Positions 62,401 to 62,759 of a DNA stretch of 64,000 nucleotides are shown here, piece after piece (positions within the stretch are counted from its first letter, which is position 1; each line of letters starts with the position of its first letter). The stretch spans positions 1,037,131-1,101,130 of the forward strand of contig OZ029915.1 in the NCBI GenBank assembly GCA_964023275.1, read 5' to 3'. Position numbers and translations under genes: made by a program. This stretch comes from Norana najaformis (Eukaryota; Annelida; Clitellata; Crassiclitellata; Hormogastridae). The notes beneath the pieces are model-generated. The model was given only the letters and a program-made list of their open reading frames with translations, was not told where the DNA came from and did no database searches.

Positions 62401-62759
62401 ACCGAAGCGTAGCCGACCACGTAGAGGCCATCGGATGGACGCTGGTCATATTGATTCCTGCTGGTTGTTCTCGTCACGCTTGACTGGTACCCGGAGGTGT
62501 CCGCCGCGCCCGAGTAGTCACCGAAACGCCTCGAACCCTCGACGCTGCGGCTCCGGTACCTCGAAGAGGAGGAGGATGATACGTCATGCGAAAAGGGGCT
62601 GGCTGACATCCGATATCGATCTTCCGTTTGCGTCACTCTGACGTCACCTATCGAGGGTGCAGTACGATCGGTGCTGCTTGCCCGGTAAGATCGCCGGGTG
62701 GCGCCACCACTCGACGTGATCGAGTCGGAGCGCGATCGTAAGCTGGTCACGTGCACCAT
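17084..62759 (-). CDS. giant multi-Ig muscle-type protein, 49 coding exons, 3,576 residues (gene span)
   Basis: Read from the reverse strand, 49 exons join from ATG (62759) to TGA (17084) as 10,731 nt with compatible phases throughout. Domains by residue: Ser/Tyr/Arg-rich 1-535 with 27-residue repeats at about 224-316; charged unrecognised region about 535-690; Ig1-3 about 736-1067; PEVK-like 1088-1929; Ig4-16 with 14 linkers 1929-3543; acidic tail to 3576. No signal peptide, membrane span, FN3 or kinase is visible. The Ig domains are I-set-like and mostly lack the disulfide cysteine pair, as in cytoplasmic titin-family domains. Ig plus charged linkers plus a PEVK-like segment suggests a sarcomeric spring or scaffold related to titin, kettin or unc-89; that function is inferred. 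The exact orthologue is not recognised. Upstream 5' UTR exons and alternative exons cannot be seen. Confidence 0.85.
17451..17626 (-). CDS. multi-Ig gene exon 48: Ig16 second half
   Basis: 176 bp, acceptor CATCGTAG and donor GTATAG. It encodes [20 protein letters not shown] and [19 protein letters not shown]. Confidence 0.92.
18441..18546 (-). CDS. multi-Ig gene exon 47: Ig16 first half
   Basis: 106 bp, acceptor CTTGGTAG and donor GTAGGT. It encodes [20 protein letters not shown] and then [15 protein letters not shown]. This last Ig is clearly older or diverged from the repeated set. Confidence 0.9.
18852..18923 (-). CDS. multi-Ig gene exon 46: linker 14
   Basis: 72 bp, acceptor AACTTTCAG and a weak donor GTTCGA, phase 1 both ends. 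It encodes [20 protein letters not shown] and then EATS. The poor donor makes this the least certain linker end. Confidence 0.7.
19476..19651 (-). CDS. multi-Ig gene exon 45: Ig15 second half
   Basis: 176 bp, acceptor CTCAACAG and donor GTTGGC. It encodes [20 protein letters not shown] and [19 protein letters not shown]. Confidence 0.93.
19800..20010 (-). mobile_element. LINE/retroelement ORF C-terminal fragment
   Basis: The minus strand contains a decayed copy of the tail seen intact at 43695-43895 ([18 protein letters not shown]). It lies in the intron between the Ig15 exons. Confidence 0.75.
20151..20259 (-). CDS. multi-Ig gene exon 44: Ig15 first half
   Basis: 109 bp, acceptor TTAACAG and donor GTTAGT. 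It encodes [20 protein letters not shown] and then [15 protein letters not shown]. Confidence 0.92.
20657..20734 (-). CDS. multi-Ig gene exon 43: linker 13
   Basis: 78 bp, acceptor ACCTGTAG and donor GTAAAG. It encodes [20 protein letters not shown] and then SDSSAA. Confidence 0.82.
21112..21284 (-). CDS. multi-Ig gene exon 42: Ig14 second half
   Basis: 173 bp, acceptor TTTGCTAG and donor GTAGGC. It encodes [20 protein letters not shown] and [19 protein letters not shown]. Confidence 0.93.
21350..21590 (+). mobile_element. tRNA-like SINE, family T1
   Basis: Head GGCTGGTTAGCTAC and GATGCCGGTTCGCGTCCCGG resemble tRNA A and B boxes. The body AAATGGCGTGGCGCCCAGTC follows. Sits in the intron between the two Ig14 exons. 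Confidence 0.8.
21916..22027 (-). CDS. multi-Ig gene exon 41: Ig14 first half, GC donor
   Basis: 112 bp, acceptor CAAAGCAG and non-canonical donor GAATG|GCAAGT. It encodes [20 protein letters not shown] and then [17 protein letters not shown]. One codon longer than most first halves, while its partner exon is one codon shorter. Confidence 0.9.
22110..22530 (+). mobile_element. truncated LINE 3' end, family B
   Basis: Starts with SRLWNDLP followed by a stop, then a family B 3' region ending with GATTACGATTATGG. It lies between linker 12 and Ig14. Confidence 0.75.
22734..22811 (-). CDS. multi-Ig gene exon 40: linker 12
   Basis: 78 bp, donor GTCAGT. The acceptor is poor (TATAATTGGAG) but gives exactly the size and phase of its 78-bp neighbours. 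It encodes [20 protein letters not shown] and then ETPSSA. Confidence 0.75.
22969..23046 (-). CDS. multi-Ig gene exon 39: linker 11
   Basis: 78 bp, acceptor TTATAAAG and donor GTAAAT. It encodes [20 protein letters not shown] and then ETSSSS. It shares the GDQGE start with linkers 10 and 12. Confidence 0.8.
23458..23535 (-). CDS. multi-Ig gene exon 38: linker 10, GC donor
   Basis: 78 bp, acceptor TTGCCACAG and non-canonical donor ACAG|GCAAGT. It encodes [20 protein letters not shown] and then ETSSAT. The GC donor is required to keep phase 1. Confidence 0.8.
23930..23998 (-). CDS. multi-Ig gene exon 37: linker 9
   Basis: 69 bp, the shortest linker, acceptor TTTTTCACAG and donor GTGAGA. It encodes [20 protein letters not shown] and then SVD. 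First of four consecutive linkers with no Ig between them. Confidence 0.83.
24163..24338 (-). CDS. multi-Ig gene exon 36: Ig13 second half
   Basis: 176 bp, acceptor GTTTAG and donor GTCAGC. It encodes [20 protein letters not shown] and [19 protein letters not shown]. Confidence 0.93.
24759..24867 (-). CDS. multi-Ig gene exon 35: Ig13 first half
   Basis: 109 bp, acceptor TAACAG and donor GTGAGA. It encodes [20 protein letters not shown] and then [15 protein letters not shown]. Confidence 0.93.
25374..25457 (-). CDS. multi-Ig gene exon 34: linker 8
   Basis: 84 bp, acceptor TTTAACAG and donor GTGGCT, phase 1 both ends. It encodes [20 protein letters not shown] and then SAGSSVE, clearly the VSKTVKK linker family. 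Confidence 0.85.
25690..25765 (+). mobile_element. LINE ORF2 C-terminal fragment
   Basis: Reads [19 protein letters not shown] and a stop, the same family as 7850-8045. Confidence 0.75.
26146..26321 (-). CDS. multi-Ig gene exon 33: Ig12 second half
   Basis: 176 bp, acceptor ATTTAG and donor GTTGTC. It encodes [20 protein letters not shown] and [19 protein letters not shown], ending ASILVRG. Confidence 0.93.
26607..26715 (-). CDS. multi-Ig gene exon 32: Ig12 first half
   Basis: 109 bp, acceptor CTTTAG and donor GTTAGA. It encodes [20 protein letters not shown] and then [15 protein letters not shown]. Confidence 0.93.
27102..27182 (-). CDS. multi-Ig gene exon 31: linker 7
   Basis: 81 bp, acceptor TTTTACAG and donor GTCGGC, phase 1 both ends. 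It encodes [20 protein letters not shown] and then APSATGT. Diverged from the core (AIEKTSTRT in place of IVSKTVKKT). Placed by phase, size and position. Confidence 0.78.
27290..27445 (+). mobile_element. LINE 3' terminus
   Basis: Ends ATTATGATACGGCGCTATAG and AAGTC, matching the 2590 and 14380 copies. Confidence 0.65.
27719..27894 (-). CDS. multi-Ig gene exon 30: Ig11 second half
   Basis: 176 bp, acceptor TTTCAG and donor GTCAGC. It encodes [20 protein letters not shown] and [19 protein letters not shown]. Confidence 0.93.
28217..28325 (-). CDS. multi-Ig gene exon 29: Ig11 first half
   Basis: 109 bp, acceptor TCGATAG and donor GTGAAG. It encodes [20 protein letters not shown] and then [15 protein letters not shown]. 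Confidence 0.93.
28604..28696 (-). CDS. multi-Ig gene exon 28: linker 6
   Basis: 93 bp, acceptor GTTTTAG and donor GTAGAT. It encodes [20 protein letters not shown] and then [11 protein letters not shown], the most diverged of the four 93-bp linkers. Confidence 0.92.
28785..29000 (+). mobile_element. tRNA-like SINE, family T2
   Basis: Contains GCTGGTTCGAGTCTGC, a box B-like motif, then the T2 body with TTTGGTACCGATGGAACCTG and GGAAATGAGCACC end. Confidence 0.75.
29010..29475 (-). mobile_element. LINE family A, longest copy, with ORF2 C terminus
   Basis: The minus strand reads [12 protein letters not shown] and later [18 protein letters not shown], then the family A 3' UTR ending in GGCGCTGTAGAAAT and a GATTAC tail. 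This copy shows that family A is a CR1/L2-like LINE. Confidence 0.85.
29607..29782 (-). CDS. multi-Ig gene exon 27: Ig10 second half
   Basis: 176 bp, acceptor ATTTCAG and donor GTCATT. It encodes [20 protein letters not shown] and [19 protein letters not shown]. Confidence 0.93.
30139..30247 (-). CDS. multi-Ig gene exon 26: Ig10 first half
   Basis: 109 bp, acceptor CCTATAG and donor GTAAAG. It encodes [20 protein letters not shown] and then [15 protein letters not shown]. Confidence 0.93.
30487..30579 (-). CDS. multi-Ig gene exon 25: linker 5
   Basis: 93 bp, acceptor TTTTCAG and donor GTAGAA. It encodes [20 protein letters not shown] and then [11 protein letters not shown], the same protein as linker 3. 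Confidence 0.92.
30775..30990 (+). mobile_element. tRNA-like SINE, family T2
   Basis: Shares the CGTGTAACGACCC head, TAATTTGGTAGCGGCGTAAG and the GGACCTCTGGATTCGTC body. Confidence 0.7.
31106..31281 (-). CDS. multi-Ig gene exon 24: Ig9 second half
   Basis: 176 bp, acceptor CCTTCAG and donor GTCAGG. It encodes [20 protein letters not shown] and [19 protein letters not shown]. Confidence 0.93.
31613..31721 (-). CDS. multi-Ig gene exon 23: Ig9 first half
   Basis: 109 bp, acceptor CGATAG and donor GTGAAG. It encodes [20 protein letters not shown] and then [15 protein letters not shown]. Confidence 0.93.
31992..32084 (-). CDS. multi-Ig gene exon 22: linker 4
   Basis: 93 bp, acceptor TTTTCAG and donor GTAGAT. 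It encodes [20 protein letters not shown] and then [11 protein letters not shown]. Confidence 0.92.
32290..32530 (+). mobile_element. tRNA-like SINE, family T2
   Basis: Shares CGTGTAACCACCC, the AAGCAGTAGAATTTTG segment, and CAGGACCTTGGGATTCGTCC. It corresponds in position to the copy at 30775, so it was probably duplicated with the Ig unit. Confidence 0.7.
32657..32832 (-). CDS. multi-Ig gene exon 21: Ig8 second half
   Basis: 176 bp, acceptor TGCTGCAG and donor GTCAGT. It encodes [20 protein letters not shown] and [19 protein letters not shown]. Confidence 0.93.
33069..33177 (-). CDS. multi-Ig gene exon 20: Ig8 first half
   Basis: 109 bp, acceptor CGATAG and donor GTAAAG. It encodes [20 protein letters not shown] and then [15 protein letters not shown]. 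Confidence 0.93.
33460..33552 (-). CDS. multi-Ig gene exon 19: linker 3
   Basis: 93 bp, acceptor TTTTCAG and donor GTAGAA. It encodes [20 protein letters not shown] and then [11 protein letters not shown]. Almost identical to linkers 4 and 5. Confidence 0.92.
33864..34039 (-). CDS. multi-Ig gene exon 18: Ig7 second half
   Basis: 176 bp, acceptor TCTCATAG and donor GTCAGC. It encodes [20 protein letters not shown] and [19 protein letters not shown], noticeably diverged from the Ig8-Ig11 set. Confidence 0.93.
34100..34350 (+). mobile_element. tRNA-like SINE T2 plus LINE 3' terminus
   Basis: GATTGTGGGTTCGAGTCTGC is box B-like and is followed by the T2 body. Immediately after comes GAAGTGGCGCTTTATAAAT with a TTACATTACA tail. 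Confidence 0.7.
34865..34973 (-). CDS. multi-Ig gene exon 17: Ig7 first half
   Basis: 109 bp, acceptor TTTATAG and donor GTAAGG. It encodes [20 protein letters not shown] and then [15 protein letters not shown]. Confidence 0.93.
35060..35285 (-). mobile_element. LINE 3' end, family A
   Basis: Tail at left (GATTATAATCGTAATCGTAA), then the GCGCCCAACGAAAGC core. Confidence 0.75.
35285..35490 (-). mobile_element. tRNA-like SINE, family T1
   Basis: Reverse copy with GCAAATGTAAATGCAC tail, then ACGCCATGTAAGGTCTCCG. It adjoins a family A end and precedes linker 2. Confidence 0.7.
35538..35609 (-). CDS. multi-Ig gene exon 16: linker 2
   Basis: 72 bp, acceptor CTTTTCAG and donor GTGATA, phase 1 both ends. 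It encodes [20 protein letters not shown] and then DSTE. Diverged from the VSKTVKK core but with the same acidic-basic-acidic layout. Too short to stand out as an open frame; found by phase and position. Confidence 0.8.
35725..35860. repeat. ATC and TCTG microsatellites
   Basis: ATCATC run near 35725-35755 and a CTGT/ATTT run near 35810-35860, in the Ig6 to linker 2 intron. Confidence 0.9.
36018..36193 (-). CDS. multi-Ig gene exon 15: Ig6 second half
   Basis: 176 bp, acceptor CCTTCAG and donor GTCGAT. It encodes [20 protein letters not shown] and [19 protein letters not shown]. It is nearly identical to the Ig9 second half at 31106-31281. Confidence 0.93.
36594..36702 (-). CDS. multi-Ig gene exon 14: Ig6 first half
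   Basis: 109 bp, acceptor TTCTTAG and donor GTGAGT. It encodes [20 protein letters not shown] and then [15 protein letters not shown]. Confidence 0.93.
36780..37145 (-). mobile_element. two family B LINE ends in tandem
   Basis: Two consecutive B copies (36780-36925 and 36925-37145), each with GCTAAG-type core and CAAGTCAG. The second starts with an AATCGTAATCGCAGTCG tail that abuts the first. Confidence 0.65.
37234..37317 (-). CDS. multi-Ig gene exon 13: linker 1
   Basis: 84 bp, acceptor TTTTCAG and donor GTAGAC, phase 1 both ends. It encodes [20 protein letters not shown] and then VVSGDSTE: an acidic start, the VSKTVKK core and a Ser/Asp end. Confidence 0.88.
37455..37720. repeat. SINE family T3 fragment followed by ATGT microsatellite
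   Basis: AAGGACTTGCTCAATTTCCC with the left end TTTATTAAGCGCCATTATCT identifies family T3 on the minus strand. A TATG/ATGT run follows (37610-37720). Confidence 0.7.
37871..38046 (-). CDS. multi-Ig gene exon 12: Ig5 second half
   Basis: Acceptor TTCGTAG and donor GTCAGT, 176 bp. It encodes [20 protein letters not shown] and [19 protein letters not shown]. The usual DGGKY turn reads DGAKY here. Confidence 0.93.
38395..38590 (-). mobile_element. tRNA-like SINE, family T3
   Basis: Left end TATTTATTGAGCGCCATTAT, then GAAGGACTTGCTCAAGGTCC. Same family as 55155-55365. Confidence 0.7.
38718..38822. repeat. GTGGCCCACATC minisatellite
   Basis: Alternating GTGGCCCACATC and TGGCCCACAGT or GTGCCCACA units, about nine copies of 11-12 bases. 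Both strands stay open, giving spurious Cys/His or Pro-rich frames. Confidence 0.9.
39009..39117 (-). CDS. multi-Ig gene exon 11: Ig5 first half
   Basis: Acceptor GTTACAG and donor GTAAGT, phase 1 in, 2 out, 109 bp. It encodes [20 protein letters not shown] and then [15 protein letters not shown]. No linker exon was found between Ig4 and Ig5; the intron before it is 3.4 kb and repeat-filled. Confidence 0.92.
39455..39715 (-). mobile_element. LINE 3' end, family A
   Basis: Core ACAACGCCCAAAGAAAGC and GAACCAGCTTATTCACAGA on the plus strand. Confidence 0.75.
40463..41029 (-). other. unassigned charged open frame with 42-bp repeats
   Basis: 188 codons from a plausible ATG, rich in Glu, Arg, Lys and Ser. 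Its centre repeats a 14-residue unit ([14 protein letters not shown]) as 42-bp DNA units between about 40740 and 40870. It lies in the 3.4-kb intron between Ig4 and Ig5, and its base composition is more GC-rich than the flanks. Two other frames are also open. It may be a transposon remnant or an unrecognised exon; no family is recognised and no phase-1 splice ends were identified. Confidence 0.35.
41190..42485. other. GACA-rich repeats flanking an unclassified insert
   Basis: AGACAGA-rich arrays (about 41190-41330 and 42265-42485) flank roughly 900 bases of non-repetitive, relatively GC-rich DNA (41340-42240) with short minus-strand frames and an AATAAA near 42150. It might be a transposon inserted into the microsatellite; no diagnostic domain is visible. 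Confidence 0.4.
42553..42725 (-). CDS. multi-Ig gene exon 10: Ig4 second half
   Basis: Acceptor TTTTTAAG and donor GTCAGT, phase 2 in, 1 out, 173 bp. It encodes [20 protein letters not shown] and [19 protein letters not shown], ending ATVVVKG. The strand-F position is Val (YTVRA), not Cys. Confidence 0.93.
42885..43065 (-). mobile_element. retroelement ORF C-terminal fragment
   Basis: Minus-strand copy of the ORF tail at 43695-43895; together they form an inverted repeat. Confidence 0.8.
43140..43305 (-). mobile_element. tRNA-like SINE, family T1 fragment
   Basis: GTAAATGTACATGTACAGG tail, then CCTCGACCCTGCTCA and CCGCTGCCCGTTTCAATGG on the plus strand identify T1 in reverse. Confidence 0.7.
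43435..43590 (+). mobile_element. LINE 3' end with ORF2 terminus
   Basis: Reads [17 protein letters not shown] and stop, then AAGAGGCGCTTTATAAATCT and an AATTAC tail. Sister copy of 15690-15865. Confidence 0.8.
43695..43895 (+). mobile_element. retroelement ORF C-terminal fragment
   Basis: An open stretch reads [19 protein letters not shown], then [18 protein letters not shown] and a stop. This is the Arg-rich tail that follows the reverse transcriptase in some non-LTR elements. Confidence 0.8.
43970..44075 (-). CDS. multi-Ig gene exon 9: Ig4 first half
   Basis: Acceptor TTTTTAAG and donor GTAAAC, phase 1 in, 2 out, 106 bp. It encodes [20 protein letters not shown] and then [15 protein letters not shown] with the Trp codon split at the donor. 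This is the first of 13 near-uniform two-exon Ig modules. Confidence 0.93.
44140..44335 (+). mobile_element. LINE 3' end, family A
   Basis: Plus orientation: TTGCCTATCGATTTTGTTTT, then AATAAGCTGGTTCC; the terminal core and tail are missing. Confidence 0.75.
44495..44645. repeat. GATTG/GGACT pentamer-like repeat
   Basis: Degenerate GATTAGATTG and GGACTGGACT sequence immediately downstream of exon 8. Confidence 0.75.
44649..47171 (-). CDS. multi-Ig gene exon 8: 840-residue repeat and PEVK-like exon
   Basis: Acceptor CCTTTCAG and a weak donor GTCTGT, phase 1 in and out. After a short helix ([20 protein letters not shown]) come seven 23-residue repeats (core [20 protein letters not shown]). Then follow Val/Glu/Lys/Pro repeats ([20 protein letters not shown] type), Glu/Ser runs ([12 protein letters not shown]) and [12 protein letters not shown] repeats. 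The composition resembles titin PEVK springs and other extended, highly charged disordered regions. The elastic role is inferred. The long antisense reading frames here are composition shadows. Confidence 0.9.
47255..47540. repeat. ATTCT/GTTCT pentanucleotide repeat
   Basis: About 55 degenerate units of TATTC/TGTTC, in the intron between exons 7 and 8. Confidence 0.9.
47614..47678 (-). CDS. multi-Ig gene exon 7: short connector
   Basis: A 65-bp exon, acceptor CATTTTAG and donor GTAAGA, phase 2 in, 1 out. It encodes [20 protein letters not shown], an acidic Tyr/Pro-rich connector between Ig3 and the PEVK-like exon. Support is from phase and splice sites on both sides. Confidence 0.8.
47900..48035. 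repeat. GTATT/GTGTT pentanucleotide repeat
   Basis: Degenerate GTATTGTATT and GTTGTGTTG units just downstream of exon 6. Confidence 0.85.
48083..48284 (-). CDS. multi-Ig gene exon 6: second half of Ig3
   Basis: Acceptor CTTTGTAG and donor GTAAGG, phase 1 in, 2 out. It encodes [20 protein letters not shown] and then [19 protein letters not shown]. An in-frame stop seven bases into the intron makes unspliced reading end here, so the donor is the real boundary. Confidence 0.9.
48520..48660. repeat. CAT/CGT triplet repeat
   Basis: CATCATCATC and CGTCGTCGTTG runs inside the Ig3 intron. Confidence 0.9.
48828..49013 (-). CDS. multi-Ig gene exon 5: linker and first half of Ig3
   Basis: Acceptor TTTTCAG and donor GTCAGT, phase 1 in and out. 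About 30 linker residues ([15 protein letters not shown] onward) precede Ig strands [19 protein letters not shown] and [14 protein letters not shown]. Confidence 0.9.
49040..49345 (-). mobile_element. LINE 3' end, family A
   Basis: Begins CGTAATCGTAATCTCGAGAT, then the GCGCCCAACGAAAGCC core and the 3' UTR up to CAGTTTTGAGTGAAAG. A second short copy starts at 49395. Confidence 0.8.
49395..49470 (-). mobile_element. LINE 3' terminus, family A, short
   Basis: GTAATCGTAAGCTCGAGATT and GCGCCCAGCGAAAGC, broken after TTATTCACC where a plus-oriented LINE end begins. Confidence 0.75.
49470..49705 (+). mobile_element. LINE 3' end, family B
   Basis: CCTGATCCATCGAATCCACT and the ACTTGACGCAGCGCTCGTAA segment match 22265-22530. 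Ends TTTACGATTACGTTTGCGG. Confidence 0.75.
50425..50487. repeat. ATT microsatellite
   Basis: Uninterrupted TTA/ATT run of about 45 bases immediately beside the Ig2 donor. Confidence 0.95.
50495..50670 (-). CDS. multi-Ig gene exon 4: second half of Ig2
   Basis: Acceptor TTTCTAG and donor GTAATA, phase 2 in, 1 out. It encodes [20 protein letters not shown] and then the Ig signature [19 protein letters not shown]. The strand-F Cys is present here although strand B lacks its partner. Confidence 0.92.
50735..50870 (-). mobile_element. LINE 3' terminus with long CTAAT tail
   Basis: The minus strand reads GAAGTCATTAGATTAGATTG with an expanded tail, as at 2862. The adjoining GCGTTGAG is a degraded GGCGCT core. 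Confidence 0.7.
50870..51115 (+). mobile_element. tRNA-like SINE, family T2
   Basis: Head GCGGTTGTGGGTTCGACTCC is a good box B-like motif. Body TAATTTGGTACCGGCATAAG and end GGATACTTTAATTTTACTTT are complete. Confidence 0.8.
51293..51422 (-). CDS. multi-Ig gene exon 3: first half of Ig2
   Basis: Acceptor CTGTGTAG and donor GTAGGC, phase 1 in, 2 out. It encodes [20 protein letters not shown] and then [22 protein letters not shown], ending in the split Trp codon of strand C. The strand-B cysteine is replaced (AIFKGQV). Confidence 0.9.
51495..51660. repeat. polypurine tract
   Basis: GAAGGAGGAGGAGAAGAAAG and similar, almost free of pyrimidines on the plus strand; located just beyond the Ig2 first exon. 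Confidence 0.9.
51925..52090 (-). mobile_element. LINE 3' end, family A
   Basis: AATCGTATCGTAATCGTAAT tail, then CAGCGCCCAACGAAAGCC; truncated after AGTCAGGCAG. Confidence 0.8.
53134..53257 (-). CDS. multi-Ig gene exon 2: second half of Ig1
   Basis: Acceptor TGCTGTAG and donor GTCAGG, phase 0 in, 1 out. It encodes [20 protein letters not shown] and then [16 protein letters not shown], the typical E-F-G strands of an I-set Ig. It follows a 7.1-kb first intron. Confidence 0.9.
53285..53765. mobile_element. two family A LINE ends in inverted orientation
   Basis: A minus-oriented copy (53333-53560) meets a plus-oriented copy (53560-53765) near 53560. Outer ends carry TAATCGTTATCG and TTTACGATTACG tails. 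A further ORF2 fragment, [12 protein letters not shown], precedes them at 53290-53340. Confidence 0.85.
54305..54660. repeat. CTGT then CATC microsatellite
   Basis: A GTCTGTCT block (54305-54370) passes into CATCCATC. All three frames of one strand stay open, giving Ser/Ile/His-rich spurious reading frames. Confidence 0.95.
55155..55365 (-). mobile_element. tRNA-like SINE, family T3
   Basis: The minus strand reads a TAACGCGGAGAGTGCGGGTT and CGAAACTCC head (box B-like) and ends GGCGCCTAGTAAATGC. Best copy of T3. Confidence 0.75.
55800..56310. repeat. GACA-rich degenerate repeat
   Basis: AGACA/CAGATAGA and finally GAGAGAGAG sequence. Minus-strand frames here are pyrimidine-derived (Ser/Leu/Cys) and not genes. 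Confidence 0.85.
56415..56530. repeat. GACT microsatellite
   Basis: GACTGACTGATTGACTGACT tract, the same motif as at 6133 but without the TCTTAGTTG spacer. Confidence 0.9.
56850..56985 (-). mobile_element. tRNA-like SINE head
   Basis: The minus strand reads a TGGTATGGTCTGTGCC and GGAGGATCGCGGGTTCGAAT arrangement, a good box B, followed by CAAGTTACTCACC. No acceptor-stem pairing was found, so it is scored as tRNA-derived and not as a tRNA gene. Confidence 0.6.
57480..58520. repeat. polypurine GGAAGAGGAG tract split by a LINE end
   Basis: About 600 bases (57480-58090) and 240 bases (58275-58520) are nearly pure purine on the plus strand, with GGAAGAGGAGGTGGAA units. The family A LINE end at 58090-58275 sits between the two halves. 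Long minus-strand frames here are composition artefacts. Confidence 0.9.
58090..58275 (-). mobile_element. LINE 3' end, family A, within purine tract
   Basis: GATCGTAATCGTAATCTCGA tail, then ACAGCGCCCAACGAAAGCCA; the body stops at ATAGAGAGATAAGA. Confidence 0.8.
58830..58885. repeat. GACA/GGCA microsatellite
   Basis: GGCAGACAGACAGACAGACA run leading into GCAGGCAGGCAGG. Confidence 0.9.
59211..59390 (+). other. unassigned short Lys/Arg-rich frame
   Basis: From an ATG the frame reads [20 protein letters not shown], then a basic helical stretch, and runs into the T2 SINE at 59395. It looks protein-like but has no recognised homology and no clear splice sites; probably a transposon fragment together with the frame upstream (58887-59151, [14 protein letters not shown]). 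Confidence 0.3.
59395..59655 (+). mobile_element. tRNA-like SINE, family T2, full copy
   Basis: Head TCTTCCGGTAACGCGTTTGG and CGTGTAACGACCCTGG, body GGTACCGGCGTAAGCTGGGA, end GGGACATGGGATACTTTACT. Confidence 0.8.
59955..60265 (+). mobile_element. tRNA-like SINE, family T1, with internal duplication
   Basis: GATGCCGGTTTGCGTCCCGA is box B-like. The body GGGACCTTAAATGGCGTGGC occurs twice in a row. Ends GTGCACATTTACATTTACAT, 112 bases before exon 1 ends. Confidence 0.8.
60378..62759 (-). CDS. multi-Ig gene exon 1: start, Ser/Tyr/Arg-rich region, charged region, first half of Ig1
   Basis: Start codon at 62759-62757 in a favourable context (G at -3, G at +4), with an in-frame TAA upstream at 62777-62775. 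It encodes 794 residues and ends at donor GTAAGT in phase 0. Residues 1-535 are rich in Ser, Arg and Tyr and include four 27-residue repeats ([24 protein letters not shown]) at about 224-316; a degenerate copy (SPLERVPYE) recurs near residue 690. Residues about 535-690 are charged and look folded (RRKTKYLQ-like start, [36 protein letters not shown]), with no family recognised. Ig1 begins near 736 ([26 protein letters not shown]). Confidence 0.88.
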
